Assembly: GCA_038503075.1 (NCBI GenBank)
Contig: JBCAML010000001.1
Coordinates: 2,170,001-2,234,000, forward strand
Origin: Gyromitra esculenta
Taxonomy: Eukaryota > Ascomycota > Pezizomycetes > Pezizales > Discinaceae
DNA: 64,000 nt
Direction: 5' to 3'
Shown: positions 1 through 13,161 of the stretch, piece by piece
Layout of the letters: each line of letters starts with the position of its first letter
How positions within the stretch are numbered: position 1 is the first letter of the stretch
Notes under the pieces: model-generated
The model's database searches: none
The model's input: the letters and a program-made list of their open reading frames with translations, nothing else
What the model was told of the DNA's origin: nothing
Program-made: the position numbers and the translations under genes

Positions 1-1754
1 CGGGGAATCAAAAAAAAAAAAAAACACCCTCAACATACTGAGTATGTACTACTGTCGGCGCAACCACAACAGCATCAACTCCCGGTATCTCCCTCGACTC
101 CGCATCTCTAATAACCTCCCCAGCCATTGCAATCCGCTCCCTTAATATCTCTGCATCCTTATCACACAACTCTACGATTCTCCCTAATTCCGTGCGCTCC
201 CGTTCCATATTTGCCTCTGCCCTAAGGATAGCTTCGCATTGTGCTGCAGCTTGCTCTAGTGAAGCATGTGTCTTTGCATGTGTGGCTTCAGCGCGTGCGT
301 GTAATTGACGTGAGATCTCTTGAAGGAGACGGTCTTTTTCGGGGTTAGGGGGTAGGGGTGGTGGGGTTGAAAAAGTGGGTGGAGGGATCTCGCTGGGAGG
401 CAGGGACATGATATCAACTGATTCTGATCTCTTTTGGGGTGGTGGCGGTGGCTGGGGGTGTTGTGGGGCTGCGGGATGATTCTGAGGAGTAGAAGGGAAA
501 GCATGAAAGGATGTTGGCCGCATTGGTGGAGCTGGGCCGCCGGGGAAGCGACCGCCTGGAGGTTGTTGGTGTGGGGGAGGTGAGCGTGGGCTTGGCGTAG
601 GGGAGGCTGGTTGAGCGGGCATTTGCTGGTATCCTGACGAGTGAGGGTATGGGGTGTGGTTATATTGCGGCGATAGTTGTTGGGGTACTGCTGTAGACCC
701 GCTTGATCGGTGCGAAGCCGGCGGCAACAGGGGTAAGGGCGGTCCATGGTCCTGGTAGCCTGGAAGAGAACTGCCTCTCGGAGGTCCGTTTTGAGACCAT
801 CCCTGCTGCTGCTGTAAGGAGTGAGAATGTGGCTGCTGGGGGTGCTGTTGGGAATGTGCGGGTATTGGTGGTGTAGAACGCTGTTGATGGCCCTGATATC
901 TGATATTATTTCCTTGTTGTATTGGAGACTGATGGTTTCCTGTAAACTCTTTCGGTAATGGCGGTAACGGGGGAGGGGCAGCGGGCATGTGCGTCGACGG
1001 AGCGGCCGAGGAATTTGGTTTCCCAAATTCCGGAGGCAAAGGTGGTAACGGCGGAGGTGCCTCGTTCCTAGGTTGAGGAATGGGCGTATCTTGTTGCTTT
1101 GCATAGACTGGTGGTTCCCGGCCGAATACTTGCCGCAAGACATCCAGCAGATCCACAATATTTGATCTCTATCTCAGTCAGTTCTGGGATTGGCCACTTC
1201 TAAACATTAAGAGTAGCTATTAGACCTACATCAGAATAATTCACCCAGTTGGCTAAGTACGGATGGTAACATCGCCCACTTGGGTCAACATGATTCCCAG
1301 GGCGAATAAGCATGTCTTTTGCTGGTGTTACAAATACCATCGGTGGTTTTTTGGGGTATTCGTGTGGTAGCCATATTGTTAGTGGAATATTGTACGTAGC
1401 GCCTCGAAATACCACTGGGAGGGTTCCACTTAGGTGGAGGAGTAACTGGGGACGACCATCTTCATGAGCTACAGGGTTATTACCAGTCAGCTAGCCGTTA
1501 AAATCCCATCTTAGAGAAGCAGCTGTAACTTACTGTAGACCTCTGTACGAGGAGAGAGGGTGGGAAATTGGTATAGGGTTGCTGCAACGTTATAGTAGGT
1601 ATTATGGGAGTCGGCATATTCCTGCGCACGTAGATATTCAGCCTAACGCTCGAGAAACATTAAACGGTCTGGCAAAGCTCACAGGTCGTATAACTCTTTG
1701 CAGCCACTGCTGGACTTGTGGTGTCAAGGCATTCCCGGCGAGGGGTGTAGCCAT
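1..1754 (-). CDS. vps23: ESCRT-I subunit Vps23/Tsg101 homologue, 3' partial
   Basis: This protein recognises ubiquitinated cargo at endosomes as part of ESCRT-I for multivesicular-body sorting. I rebuilt four exons on the minus strand: 1754-1683, 1621-1534, 1468-1230 and 1168-39, with all phases consistent. The N-terminal ~145 residues are a UEV domain (inactive E2 fold); diagnostic pieces are TYYNVAATLYQFPTLSPRTE, LSGTLPVVFRG, PxxPPMVFVTP and the DLLDVLRQVFGREPPVYAK exit. A long Pro/Gln-rich linker follows, then a coiled coil near residues 400-480. The last visible exon ends at a GTATGT donor at 38; the Phe run that an open frame would read there is the intron's poly-T tract. The C-terminal steadiness box lies outside the window. 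The ATG at 1754 starts MATPLAGNALTPQVQQWL, as expected just before the UEV fold. Identity is strong; exact donor choices are predicted. Confidence 0.93.
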
Positions 1755-4677
1755 CTCGGTGAACGTGGGGCAGAGTGAGGGAACCTATGGACTAGCGGAA
1801 ACTCTCCAGATTTTTAGGCGCAAACAGCATGTAATAATCCAAGAATATGAGAACTCCACCTACAAAAACAATGAGTGAAGAGTAGGAGTAAGTACTAGAT
1901 TCTGGCAGTTGGCGGACTGCAGCTGGGAATACTTGTTGTGAGGTTGTAATCGTCGTGATCAGCCAAGTCAATGCATCACCAGCCTTATCTTATCACGATC
2001 ATCTATTTAATCTCTGTGATATGAGGCTCTGCTTAAGCACGTGGTCAATCGGAAGACGTCATTAAATCAACCCCGGGCGATTAGATGGATTAGATTAAGG
2101 CTTCACTTGGGCTCATGTATTTGGTTTGGAGCAACCCTCACTTTGTTTGGACTCATCTCTTCATTGATCTTAATGCTAAATTAATGAATTTAACCCTGCA
2201 TAAACTCTTTATAATAAACTACATACATGTAGGCAAGGTTGTGATGGAGGCGAACGATCCATCGGACGGAGCACATGCTATTCATCATAATATAGTTTTT
2301 CTCGATGTGATATTTTTTTCATGCGCATCACCGTTTGATGCCACGACTAATCAACCTCACGATATGAATCGATCTCTCGCAGGACATTTACCCGGTCAGA
2401 AGTCTTTACGTACTTTTGGGGAGACTCGTCACAGACTCACAGTATGACGAGAACACGGTACTGGATCAGCGAAAGAAAAGCAGCGAAAGATGACAGTGCT
2501 AAAATATGCCTAATTTGGCTTGTAATGCAGGGAAAACGAGTTACACTCCTCACACTCAATATCTCGGATATCAGGTGAATACGAACGCCCTAAGGGTGAG
2601 ATCGGCCATTGTTAGGGATTTTTCTCCACCATCTTCGATCAGGCCCAGGAAAACAACCAAACCCACCCCACACTATATGTAGGCTGAACAATGGTTGCAA
2701 CCACAATCCTCAGGCGGTAGTCCGGCAATGGAAATGTCCCACGTGCGTTGGGCGAAGATTCCGATGAAATTCGGGAACTGCCCACAACCCGATGTATTGC
2801 TTCGATGCCATGGCGTTCTGGTTATAAAGATTACACGAGAAGTGTTGTACATGTGTGTTAGGCGCGCTAGTCCAATTCCCACTCCTACTATTGTTTTGAT
2901 AATGCACCGATGTCTTGGTTTTTAATGATGTGGAGAGATAAGCACATTCCAAGTTTTATGTTATTCAATGAGAAAATATGTAACTAAGACCGATTGACCT
3001 GTTTAGTTAGGCCAAATAGATAGGCGTTTCATCCTATACTCGAGGATCGGGACGTCTGGGCCGTTGGTCTGTGGATCATGATGCTGGGATCAGGTAACGG
3101 ACACGACACTTGGTGTTTATGCATACTGAGAGCTGGTAGGTCTCGGCATCAGACGATGCGTACCCGCCTCGGTTGTAGAGCATACGGGTGTGATAATGGA
3201 GACAGCCTAGCCATACTACCCCCAGTTCCGGGGCTGAAAATTGGCCGCAAACGAACACCGTGCAGCTATTGTCCTCCCCCTCAGTAAATATTGGTTGCAT
3301 GTATTTACCGGTATACATCTGTTTCCCAAAATTTATACGTTAGTATCTTTGTCCCCCATTTAAAAACGTATATATCAAAAATAAACGAAAGTTCCGTTTT
3401 CCGCGAAAAGTTTCAGTACCCCTGCGGCATCGTCATTGTATCCCCGACCAGAGAGTTTTCGAGGCTCCCCTTAGAGTGTCGAGACACTAAGACTCTTCCT
3501 ATCATATAATTGCAAGATCTCATCATCGAAACGGGAGGGAAGGAAAGGAGAAAGGTAATACAAAAATCAGACACTCTAGATAGAAGAATTAGGGATTGCA
3601 ACCTTACCTTTTTTTCTTTTTTGTTTGTTTTTGTAGTAATTCGTTCATTATTAATCCAATGAATGAATAACAGACTTGTTGCTATTATATCAGTTTCCGA
3701 TGGAGTTCTTGGTGAAATTTTGAGATATGGTGTTTGTGGGAGATGAGACCGGGGAGAGAAAAAATAATTTCATTTGAGGTGTCCAAAGTCTTGGCACGAT
3801 ATGTAAGCCCTAAGCCCCCACCGACTTTTAACTTAGAACCGACCTCACGCGTATGCGCTACATGCCGTTATAGTAATTCACCGCTATTCGTAGGATGAAT
3901 ACGTACCCATAAAGGGTCCTATCCTGTTTCTTTGACCAAGAAATAAACTCATTATAAAAATAAAAAAAATCCACCGCTACTAGATGCGAGTGTACTTTTA
4001 TGATGCATATTGCAACCTACCTTTCATGAATATGGGATTTACTAAGAGCTGTAATGATCTAGTTGGGTCAATTACATGTATAACCGCGTCTCAAAAATCT
4101 TTGCGCCTCCATTACATGTACTTAGCCTAACTGCCAACAGATTGAAGCTACGGTTTCGTTAGAAGGAGATCGTCCAAGTGGTAAAATACCAGTGTTCTCA
4201 GCATTCTAGTAATCATAACTATATTTCCTTCTCTAATTGCTATCTTCTAGCATGGTTTAGTGATTTGTTGTGCTCCAGGTTGCAAGGGGCGCAAAGACAT
4301 CTGAGACGCGGGTGTACATGTAGTTATAAAAAAGATATGTATAAAAACCCTGGCAGGCTCACCATACTATAATACACCTAGAAAAAATATAAGCAATAGA
4401 TTGGGGACGAACCCCAATCTACCAAGGAAGAGAAGGCAATAAAATAATACAATAAGATCCTAGAACCAAAAGTAATAAGAAACTAAGCAATTGCGTGTCC
4501 GTAAAAAGAGTTCAATAAAAAAAGCTCGCCAAGCTCCAGCTACCCTTTATGCGATGGGTTTCTAAGAAGAAAAACGGGGGGGAATAACAAAAAACAATAA
4601 GCCATCAACCTGATGCTCAAAACTACCCTCTTATATCTTTACCATGCCTCTTGATAATTGTCTCTCTACTCGCTATC
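1755..4677. other. intergenic spacer between vps23 and rvs167
   Basis: No protein-like frame, tRNA or rRNA was recognised. The stretch contains four copies of the palindrome TACATGTA (2224, 4073, 4113, 4315). The A-rich part at about 4380-4620 lies downstream of rvs167 and reads T-rich on its sense strand, as expected of a 3' flank. Confidence 0.6.
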
Positions 4678-6380
4678 CTAACCCAACTTGACGTAGTTCC
4701 CTGGAAATTGACCCTGTCGTCCATGTAGCTTCCCCGTCCACCACTCGTTTTCATTGCTTGTTCTTTGTACAATCTCAATGGTGTCCCTAGCACTAAAGCT
4801 CAAATCTCCCTCTGCCTGTGCCTCAAAATCATACAAAGCAACCGCTTTCTCTGGCTCCACGGATAGGTTCTTCGGTTTCGGTCGTGGTGGTGGAGCAGCC
4901 TTCTTCTTTGCCGCCGCTAGTGCATAATTTGTACCCGTGGAGTTGCTCCTTCCGACGCCGGCTACGCTAGGACTTAGAAGGCCTCCCTTCACTGCGGAAC
5001 CCTCGGGTATTCCGGTAGAGGTGTAGGGCGGCGGAGGAGTGTCGGTCCCACCGTCGCCGGAGGCACGGGTCATGTCCAAAGAAGCAGTTCGTCGTCCACT
5101 TGTAACACTTGCGCTATCAGACTTATTTCCGAATTTATTAAACTTAGTGTTTAATTTAGATGCGCGTTGCCCGGTGGTCTTGAAATGGACAATTGTCAGA
5201 GCTTCTGCCTGTTCTTGAACGCTGCCACGTTTCCGGGTGAACGCTTCCTCCACATCAAGAGTAAGGTCAAAATAGCCAATGTTTATACCCTGCACTTTCT
5301 CGTGTAGGGTATAAAAGACATTCAGCTGCATATAGTAAAAGCTCTGGAATAGTGGTCGAATAAACTCCCGCTCCAATTGGAATAGCTTCGGAAGCTCTGC
5401 CTTGAGCAGATCGTTGTAATAGTTGAATTCCTGAGTCGCTAGTTCGACGTCGTTCTCTGCTTTGTACTGCGCCTTTTCGTCCTTAAGTGTTTTTTCCTTC
5501 TTTTCCTGGATTTTTTTCAATGTCGCTCGGTGCCTATCATAGTCCAGTTGCTTATGATCTCGCTTTAAGGCTACCTTTCGGATTAATTTGACAATCTCCA
5601 TCAATTCATCGGTAGGGCGAATAATCCGAGTTTCGATCATCTCAAGCTCGGGAGCTAACGTGGCCTTGAGATCGAGTACAATAGCTTCGTATTCCTCGCA
5701 AGCACGAATACCTTCCGGGTTGCCCTCAATTTTCATGGAATCTGGGTCGGACATGCGGCCAGATATGGGTTTGTATATTTCGGCTATAGACTTTGAAAAT
5801 TCGATTTGATGATCCAACATGCCTAGGGCGCCGTCAGCACATGATTTTTTCTCATTTTCTTTTTTTTAGGGGATTCGATTCTACGGAATAGCAGGAAGTA
5901 GTACCGTTTATTGCATCAAAATATCTAAAATATCAATTAGCAAGTATGAAACGAATAGAGGGACTAGATGATTTACTTCTTTGACTCGTCATGGAGCTTC
6001 TTTGATTCCTACAAACCCACAACCCATCTTAGTCTTAGCTCCCTCACATACCAATACTGAAGCTTACCTTTTCCAGATCCTCAAATCGCCTTTCTGCATC
6101 AACATATACTGGATCCTTGGTGATCTCGCCCTAAAATCCTCGAATCTCCAGTAAGTACTTCCTCCAAAATGGTTCTTGGTAGTTGCAATTTAGAAAAAAG
6201 CTTCAAAGTCGCTATACCATATTAAACTTCTGCTTAATCGATTGAGGTGCCTAGGAAACAACCATTCATTAGTACTTTTGTCTAGTGAACTTCAGAACCG
6301 CTCGCGGTGTCAACGCGAGTAAGCACAAGAACAAGCGAACCTACCCTCACGACACTTCGCTGAAATCCTTTCCAACTCAT
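4678..6380 (-). CDS. rvs167: BAR-SH3 amphiphysin homologue (Rvs167 type)
   Basis: This protein senses and tubulates membranes at endocytic and actin sites. Six exons were rebuilt on the minus strand: 6380-6345, 6250-6218, 6130-6068, 6008-5977, 5924-5905 and 5822-4678, giving a 442-aa product. Every phase closes: exon 1 reads MSWKGFQRSVVR, exon 2 APQSIKQKFNM, exon 3 begins GEITKDPVYVDAERRF, and the 20-nt exon 5 supplies YFDAIN before GMLDHQIEF. The N-BAR domain covers about residues 1-245. A Ser/Thr/Pro-rich linker follows, then a C-terminal SH3 domain at about 383-442 with ALYDF, EWWTGKL and GNYVKLG. The linker is shorter than in the yeast protein. It is distinguished from Rvs161/Hob3-type proteins, which have a BAR domain only, by the SH3 domain. 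A GA-rich stretch at 6430-6530 is the pyrimidine-rich upstream flank read on the sense strand. Confidence 0.94.
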
Positions 6381-9300
6381 GGTGTAATCGTGGTGGTGTA
6401 ACTATGGTATAACGAGCTTTCCGTTTCTCTTTGAGAGGCCGTGGTGATAAGTGGTATGATAAAAGAAGAGGAGGAGATGCGGAGGGACGGAGGGACGGAG
6501 TGAAAGAACACGGAGAACCGGCTTTCCGAGAACGTTTGCGAGGGCAGTGGTGAAGTTGCTGTTCTCGGACCCGGACTCCCCCGCCAATGACGAAAGCAAC
6601 GAGCAGGGTCTTGTCCAGATCTGCTCACCACCAGGGTCTAAGCCGCAACACCGCAACGTAAGCTCTCCATCGTCATGTGTTACAGTATTTAGAATGTTGT
6701 CTGCCTTTCAAAAACTCGTCAAGCTGCGAGCTTTTCTCTTCCACGCTTCTCCAGTTACTTACGCGTACACGTAAACACCAACCTATTACAGTGCATGGTA
6801 TGGAATGTTCACGAAAGACTTGGCGTTTCTCCTGCGCCGATTTTCTAGTTTAGAAGAAACATAAGGCTTGGGAGCTGAAAACCCTCACATGACTACATAT
6901 ACGCCTACAAAATCATCCTTTTCCCCGGATGAAGAAAATACACCAAGAAGGGAGCTTTTCCAGCGGTCTGGTATAACAGCTACTAAAATTGTTTCTTCTT
7001 GGCCATTTTCTACAAAAGCCGTATTCAGGTCATCCAGAAGCTAGGTCTAGTGCGACTAAGTTGCGCTGTGCACCAAATCAATACTTCCACTGAAACCAAC
7101 ATGGGATGGAGCTTGACACGCTGCTGGTGGCCATCATAATCAAGTTTCTATGGCCTCTGCTCCCTCTTAAACGAGAATAATCCCCTTAGAACCCCAATCT
7201 GTAGTTACTATTTAGAAAGTCTGTTTGCGAGTGACGTTGGATTAGGGTAGGGCCTAGGAAATACCTTGTGAACAGGATCAATTTACGAGTCATAGCCTGT
7301 TGCTTAGCTATCCTATACTTAGTCTAGTGAGCTCTACCAATAAAAATTGTGACATTAGCTCAAACCTAGCCCACTTACACCACCATAGTGTTTATGTGCC
7401 TGCATCATCAAGCGGAGAGATAGGCTGGTGGTAGGAGACCAAACATGCCGGCCCTAACCAGGCAGGCAAACAGACGATTCCATTGTATTGAGAAGGGTCC
7501 TAGCCAGATATAAGTTTTCGTGTGCTGAAATGAGCTCTCGCACTTTGTAGTTTATACTCTTATTATCTTCGATTGTTACGAACAAAAAAGCATCTATATA
7601 GATTTAGCAGCCTTCAAGAAAACGGGCTGAGCTCAGGAAAATCTATAACTAGTCCATAGCCATACATCGTTCAAGAAAAGCAAAGGCTAATTTGGTGTGA
7701 CTTTCATGTGAGTACACTTTCTGTACTCAAAGCCTATAGCTAGACAAGTATCTTGAGCTACTTAAGATAAGCATACAAGGGATAGCTACTGGCTATGATC
7801 GCATACAACGAGTTTAGCCACTAAGTAGACCCGCTCGATTTGCTATTGATTGCTGCTATTGCCACCTATGGTGCGTGGTGCGTAACAGGGCTCAAGGGTT
7901 GATTTCTCGCAGACTCAGCCTCCAACGACAGACAAGGGCTACAGCGATATCGTGGGGGACCTAGCGTGTAGCCCACACGTAAGCTGAAGTCGAGCAGCAA
8001 TTTTTTTTAAACCGAAGGTTCCTAGCCGCCCCGAAAATACGCACGCCTTATATCTGATATTGACTGGACCCGTAAAATCCAGTATCTAAGATGCGAGCTT
8101 GTTGTGACTTTGCCTTGCTGTCTAGCCTTTATCGCCTTATAGCACTTATGAATTGAGGGACTTACATGATGCTAGGGATACAAGGGCTATGGAGGCTAAT
8201 CCACAAATAATAATTCCCCGTATACTTTGGTTAGCTTATCTTCAGCCTAAGTTTCCGAGGCCCAGTCGGTCCGCTAAATATAAATTGATTCTGTGACACG
8301 AGTACTGCGACCCGCGCCATGAGTGACCTCGCTATAAAAAAAAAGTACTAAGAATTATTAAAGGTAGCCTTCCCGAAGGGCTTTCGTCGCTATTTTTGCC
8401 GAATCCTTCCCCGAGTAACATCCGCCATCACAAATTGTGATCCTCCACTCCGCCGGGCTTGCAGCTACGGCCTAGGAGGATGTTGGCCCTACGAAACCTA
8501 CGCATGCGTGATTGTTGGATCTTATCACTGCTTGGGTTTAGTCTGCCATTCGTGTTAATTGTGCAGATATACTGGGATTTCTACTCAGTTCTCGTACTCT
8601 TTACCTTCGGTTGGCCTTGGGAGCTTCGAGCAATTATAAAAAGCGAACAGCAGCTAGGATGAAGCTAAATCGTCTTCACACAATATATCTCCTCTAACAC
8701 CTAATCCTCTAAGGAAAAATACTATTGCTGTGACAAGGCTAAAAACTTAAGATGTCGATTGGGTTGCGAAAGAGTTACCAGAGTATGTTATCACATGGAA
8801 ATATCCATCCAGCTACTGTCATGCCAATTAATATAGCGATCATTAGGTGATCATCTGCCATTTATACATTTAATGATGCCAATGCCATATATACTGCAAC
8901 CCCAAAAAAACAAGGGGAACGAAACTATGGTATATCTTACCTACATTATCGGCAATTACAATGTCCTTACCCCCATCAGTGTCTTTATTCATGCTCACAA
9001 AGAACGTTACCCCCAGTCCTGGCACAGTGGTATCACTTAAATTACTACGTCTCAGGATAGCTCTAGATAAAGGATACGTGAATTTAAGATGCGATTGGAT
9101 GCCAGGTTGCTCGGACGGGTCTCACCCTTTGAGAACCACGGGGGTCGATCGGAATACGTCCACGGGACATGTATCCGTCGAAGCATGGAAGAGTATGCTT
9201 GGGAACTCTTCCTCTCCAGAAGCCCCGGAGGTTGTTTATGCTGCTTGTATATATGCCCAGCTCGCAGTTAGTAATACATGGATACTTAAACGTCAAAAAA

Positions 9301-10228
9301 GCGAATATGAAACATATCGAAACTAGCTTTTAGATACAGATCTAATAGATGCAGAAAGTGGAAGAATTCTAGAGTATCTCTAGCATCATATTTGGGGCAC
9401 CATCTATATTGTAAGTTACTAGTTCACTTCGAGGGAAACAGCTAGTTATAAGAGGCTAGAGAGGTTTTAAATTTTAGCCGCCCTAGTACGAAACTTGCCA
9501 ATACGATGTTTATGAGTTTTGTTGATTAATGGTCTATTCAGTGGGCCAGCAAGCCCGAGAAAGCTACGGGGAGCCAGGCGGGGAACCCCTCACAGAACTT
9601 GAATGCTCATTTATATTAATGCCTAGCTAAGTTGTAAGACGATGGTTTTCTGTCATGAATAATTTCTAGTTTACTAATATACTATTTCTGAATAAGTAAT
9701 TGCTGCAGCACAGGTTATAATTACAGCGTAGGGCAAAAAAGATCGTGAGACGTGAGATTTAGGATTCGGGGCTGCTATTGACTCCCCAGAATTTTTGAGG
9801 AAGATTCTAGCAGTTGGATTGACCACAGAACCCTGTCAGTAGACCCTAGCTTCCCAATCTTTTCTGCCGTACGCTGTAGGGTTGTGAAGACAAGAGATCC
9901 TTTCAATGTCTGTCATTGGTAATGATCAGCATCGAGAAACATAGGCTAAGACGTGTTTACTCCCAACGCCGACGGCGTTCGAAGAAATCTCCGAATATTG
10001 TATTTTAATCACGAAAAATGGCTCGGTATCGCTTGTGATCATGGTAGTCAGAAAGAAAATAGTGATAAAATATAGGGCATCAACTCACAGAGGAAATTTA
10101 TAAATACCAAAGGATATTAACTTAGATTCTGATACCTAGGTCTACATTCTACATTTGATCTGGACGCTAACGTTTAATTTCCCTACCTTCAGAGACTTAT
10201 CTTTTCATCTGCAAATACATAATCTACA
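6381..10228. other. gene-poor spacer
   Basis: The first 150 bases are the rvs167 promoter side, purine-rich on the plus strand and including tandem GGGACGGA units near 6483. The remainder is AT-rich with no recognised domain. An open frame at 8961-9326 (121 codons) has no recognisable motif and is not called a gene. Confidence 0.55.
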
Positions 10229-11233
10229 ATGACTACACCACCAAGAGTCTGGCTCATCACTGGAACTTCCTCGGGTCTCGGTTTTGATCTGGCTTTAAGA
10301 ATTCTCGAAAAGGGGGACAGAGTTATTGCTGCTAGCCGTAATCCTTCGCGCCTTATCGACCTCAAAGCAGCTGGCGCAGCAACCGTAAAGATTGATCAAA
10401 ACGAGTCGCTGAATTCTGTCAAAACCTTAGTAGAAGAGGCGATTGCTATTTACGGGCACGTTGATATTATTGTTTTAAATGCAGCTTGGGTAGCATGTGG
10501 CACGATTGAGGAACGAACGTATATTATATCCTCCCCACCATTTTCATAGCTATTATATAAAACTAAGCCCCCCTAATCATATGACAGGCCAGAAGAAACC
10601 CTATCCCAATACCATACCAATATTTTTGGCGTGACTAATTTGTGGCGCGCCATTCTCCCACATATGCGAGCAAGACGGTCTGGCGTTATTGCCACCATTG
10701 GCAGTATGGGGGCATCTATGACAAATCCCCTCATAGGGATATACCATTCCTCAAAAGCAGCAATCAGAAGTATGTTATGATTAACTTTGTATTGTCGTTT
10801 ACTAACTCTTATGGATCGCACTTTCCTAGGCTTAGCACTTACCCTTGATAACGAAATCTCCCCGTTTAACATCAAAACTTGCCTCATCGAACCTGGCTAC
10901 TTTCGCACTTCTCTTTTGACAAGCACTGGATCTATTATCCTCCCAGACACTAGAATCGAAGACTATTGTGAAACCAATGATACCGTCAAAAAATTCCTGG
11001 TTGAGAGGGACCAGAAGCAGAATGGTGATCCGAAGAAGGGCGCCCAGGTTATATATGACGTCCTCACAAGTACAGGAGTCTCAAAAGGGAGAGGGATCCC
11101 GAAGAGTTTGGCACTAGGTAGTGATGCAGTCAAGTTGATGACTCAGGAGAACGACGATTTCAATGCAAGAATCAAAGCGTGGGCGGCAATCAGCGAGAGC
11201 ACTGATTTTCCTCGCGATCAGAGGTTCTATTAA
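10229..11233 (+). CDS. short-chain dehydrogenase/reductase (classical SDR)
   Basis: This is an NAD(P)(H)-dependent oxidoreductase with unknown substrate. Three exons (10229-10518, 10588-10769, 10830-11233) join in phase into a 291-aa protein, the usual size for single-domain classical SDRs. Visible motifs are the Rossmann glycine motif TGTSSGLG near residue 11, NAA in the IVLNAAW segment, the catalytic Ser in IATIGSMGAS, and the YxxxK pair as YHSSK. The frame breaks seen in the raw sequence are two short introns (GTATAT..ACAG and GTATGT..CTAG), not damage. Sequence around ISPFNIKTCLIEPGYFRT matches the extended SDR families that act on retinol- or steroid-like and many fungal secondary substrates, so specificity cannot be assigned. 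It sits alone in a repeat-rich, gene-poor region with no biosynthetic neighbours in view. Confidence 0.9.
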
Positions 11234-13161
11234 GGGTTTATACTATATATATGTATTGAGCTTTCAATTATGAGAATAGTGCTAGATACGTGAAATACCT
11301 ATACGTAGTTTTTGAGATAAATATCTATCTATCATATAGAGATCTAAATCGAGTGATCTATGATGATCATCAACCCAATTTTTAGTAATGCTTACGTTTC
11401 GATTTAAATTTGAGATCTAGCTACATGCAGCTGCCAAGCTATATATACTTCCCTCTTTCATTATCACACATATACCAACATTCCATGCTGCCCAAGAGTA
11501 CGTGTAGTGTTGATCAACAAGCCTCACACGCGGGTCCATCAATTGCAAGGTGCCCATTTTACCTGTAAGATCAATAGATCAATCCACCCACCTACATGGT
11601 TACATAATGCTCTCGGGGGAAAAGCGAAAAACCTGCAATTACGAGTAATGCCTATAAAATTTTCTCGTAGTTATCGAATTCGTCTGAAAAATACCCGACT
11701 TTATATATATCGTGTAGCTTCACCGTCAACACAAAAAGGCCAACATTCATCCAGAAGTAATAGAAACGATCACCTTTTTGGTTCTATCTAGCTAGTCGAC
11801 TAGTTCAAAGCTCCTGCCACAGTACCCTCAAAGTTAAACCTTAATGAATACTCGAGGTAATCTATAGCTTTTTTTCTGCTACGCCCGGGTGACCTTCAAG
11901 TCCAATTTAAAGTTTCACCATTACTTAAGAGGTTCAGGTGGAGCCACGTTCTCCCTTAAAATACTTACATACGTATCCACAACCGTTTTGCGTCATCTAC
12001 ATAGCCTCTCACTCCCACAACAACCTCAACTCCAACACCTTCAGCCACTACTAGTACAATTATTAATGCTTGTAGGTGTTCGAATCTCTAAGCATTAAAG
12101 TATTGCACTGGTTTATGAACTGATTTATGAGCTGTAATGCGCTGAGACCTACTCGGGACAGGCAAGAAGAACCTGAATATGCAAGTGTGAGTTGACCAAT
12201 TAATCCGCCGATGTGCTAGCTGGGGACGAATGGAAAATCGCTACCAGCAAAATTTATGTTCAGGTTCTTCATGTCTGCCCCGAGTATAAATCATAGTCAC
12301 CATATTTCGCGATCGTCTATCGAAAGATCCCTAAAAGCAACAAAGGCTCGCTGCACAGGACACACAGTATTCATTAGATAATAGCTCTAGCTAAAACAGC
12401 CTATTTTTAAGAACTGGCGACTGCACACAATCATATACTAAGCAACGACACCGAGGATGCATTGTATAAGATATATTTCAAGGATATGGGCTACATTGGA
12501 GGTTATTGAATAGCTTGATAGGTTTCTCCATGGCGACAAGGCTAGTGTGTTACTTCATTGCGATGGCATCGATGGCTGCCACTAGGGCCGTTGGGCTGGT
12601 CATTGACGTGGTTCGAACCCAACTACGGAGCCTGTCATTTGCGATATCACAAACGTTCGCTGTTGGTCGCGAAGTCGCAAACTGCAAGACAAATACTTTT
12701 TCACTTCCGATCTCCATCAATTTTCTTATATCTTGACATGTGCAATGTCAGAAAGTGTCGTTGACCACTGTTCTCGTGACAAACATGCAAATTGCATTGC
12801 GTTCACTAAGATCAACCCAACATTCGCAACTCGCAACTCGCAACTCAGATTTTCTACACCACTTTACTTACGCTTTTTCTAATCTAGGCATGTTATGTAC
12901 TGGAAAATTTTATCAAAATCTAACTTCAGCATCCAGTGTTCGAGATCCGTCTTCTACCTTATCTATTGCTACTACAGCACTCATTCGGGCCATAGGTATT
13001 TCGTATAACCGTCGTACTAACGTGAATATATTAAACACTGCTCTTGAAAACGATGAATCCATGCTTTGGTAGCTAATAGATATCGATATAGATAAAACAG
13101 AGAAGATGTACTTTGTAAATTAGATCAATTAGGTCCACATGTCCGGATGGGAAGCTACACG
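11234..13161. other. gene-poor spacer downstream of the SDR gene
   Basis: No convincing coding region was found. It contains the 12.15-kb foldback listed separately and a short tandem run of GCAACTC units at 12825-12846. Several frames over 60 codons exist but show no domain. Confidence 0.5.
12150..12286. repeat. foldback inverted repeat, 30-bp arms
   Basis: The arms are 12150-12179 and 12257-12286, both starting or ending on TACTCGGG. They match in reverse complement at about 26 of 30 positions, with a loop of 77 bases. Three of the four differences are transitions. No coding content was seen. Confidence 0.8.

Noticed and set aside
8..38. C-terminal Phe run and stop of the vps23 open frame
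   Set aside because: Produced by a poly-T tract following a GTATGT donor; the protein should continue in an exon beyond the window.
256..1158. 300-codon frame overlapping the vps23 proline-rich exon
   Set aside because: Shadow of the true frame; its composition is the frame-shifted image of the Pro/Gln-rich linker.
8961..9326. 121-codon plus-strand frame
   Set aside because: No recognisable motif, no clear ATG context or splice partner, and random-looking composition.
12600..12640. tRNA-like box B (GGTTCGAACC) at about 12608
   Set aside because: The flanking bases do not form a T-stem, and no matching A box or acceptor stem is present.
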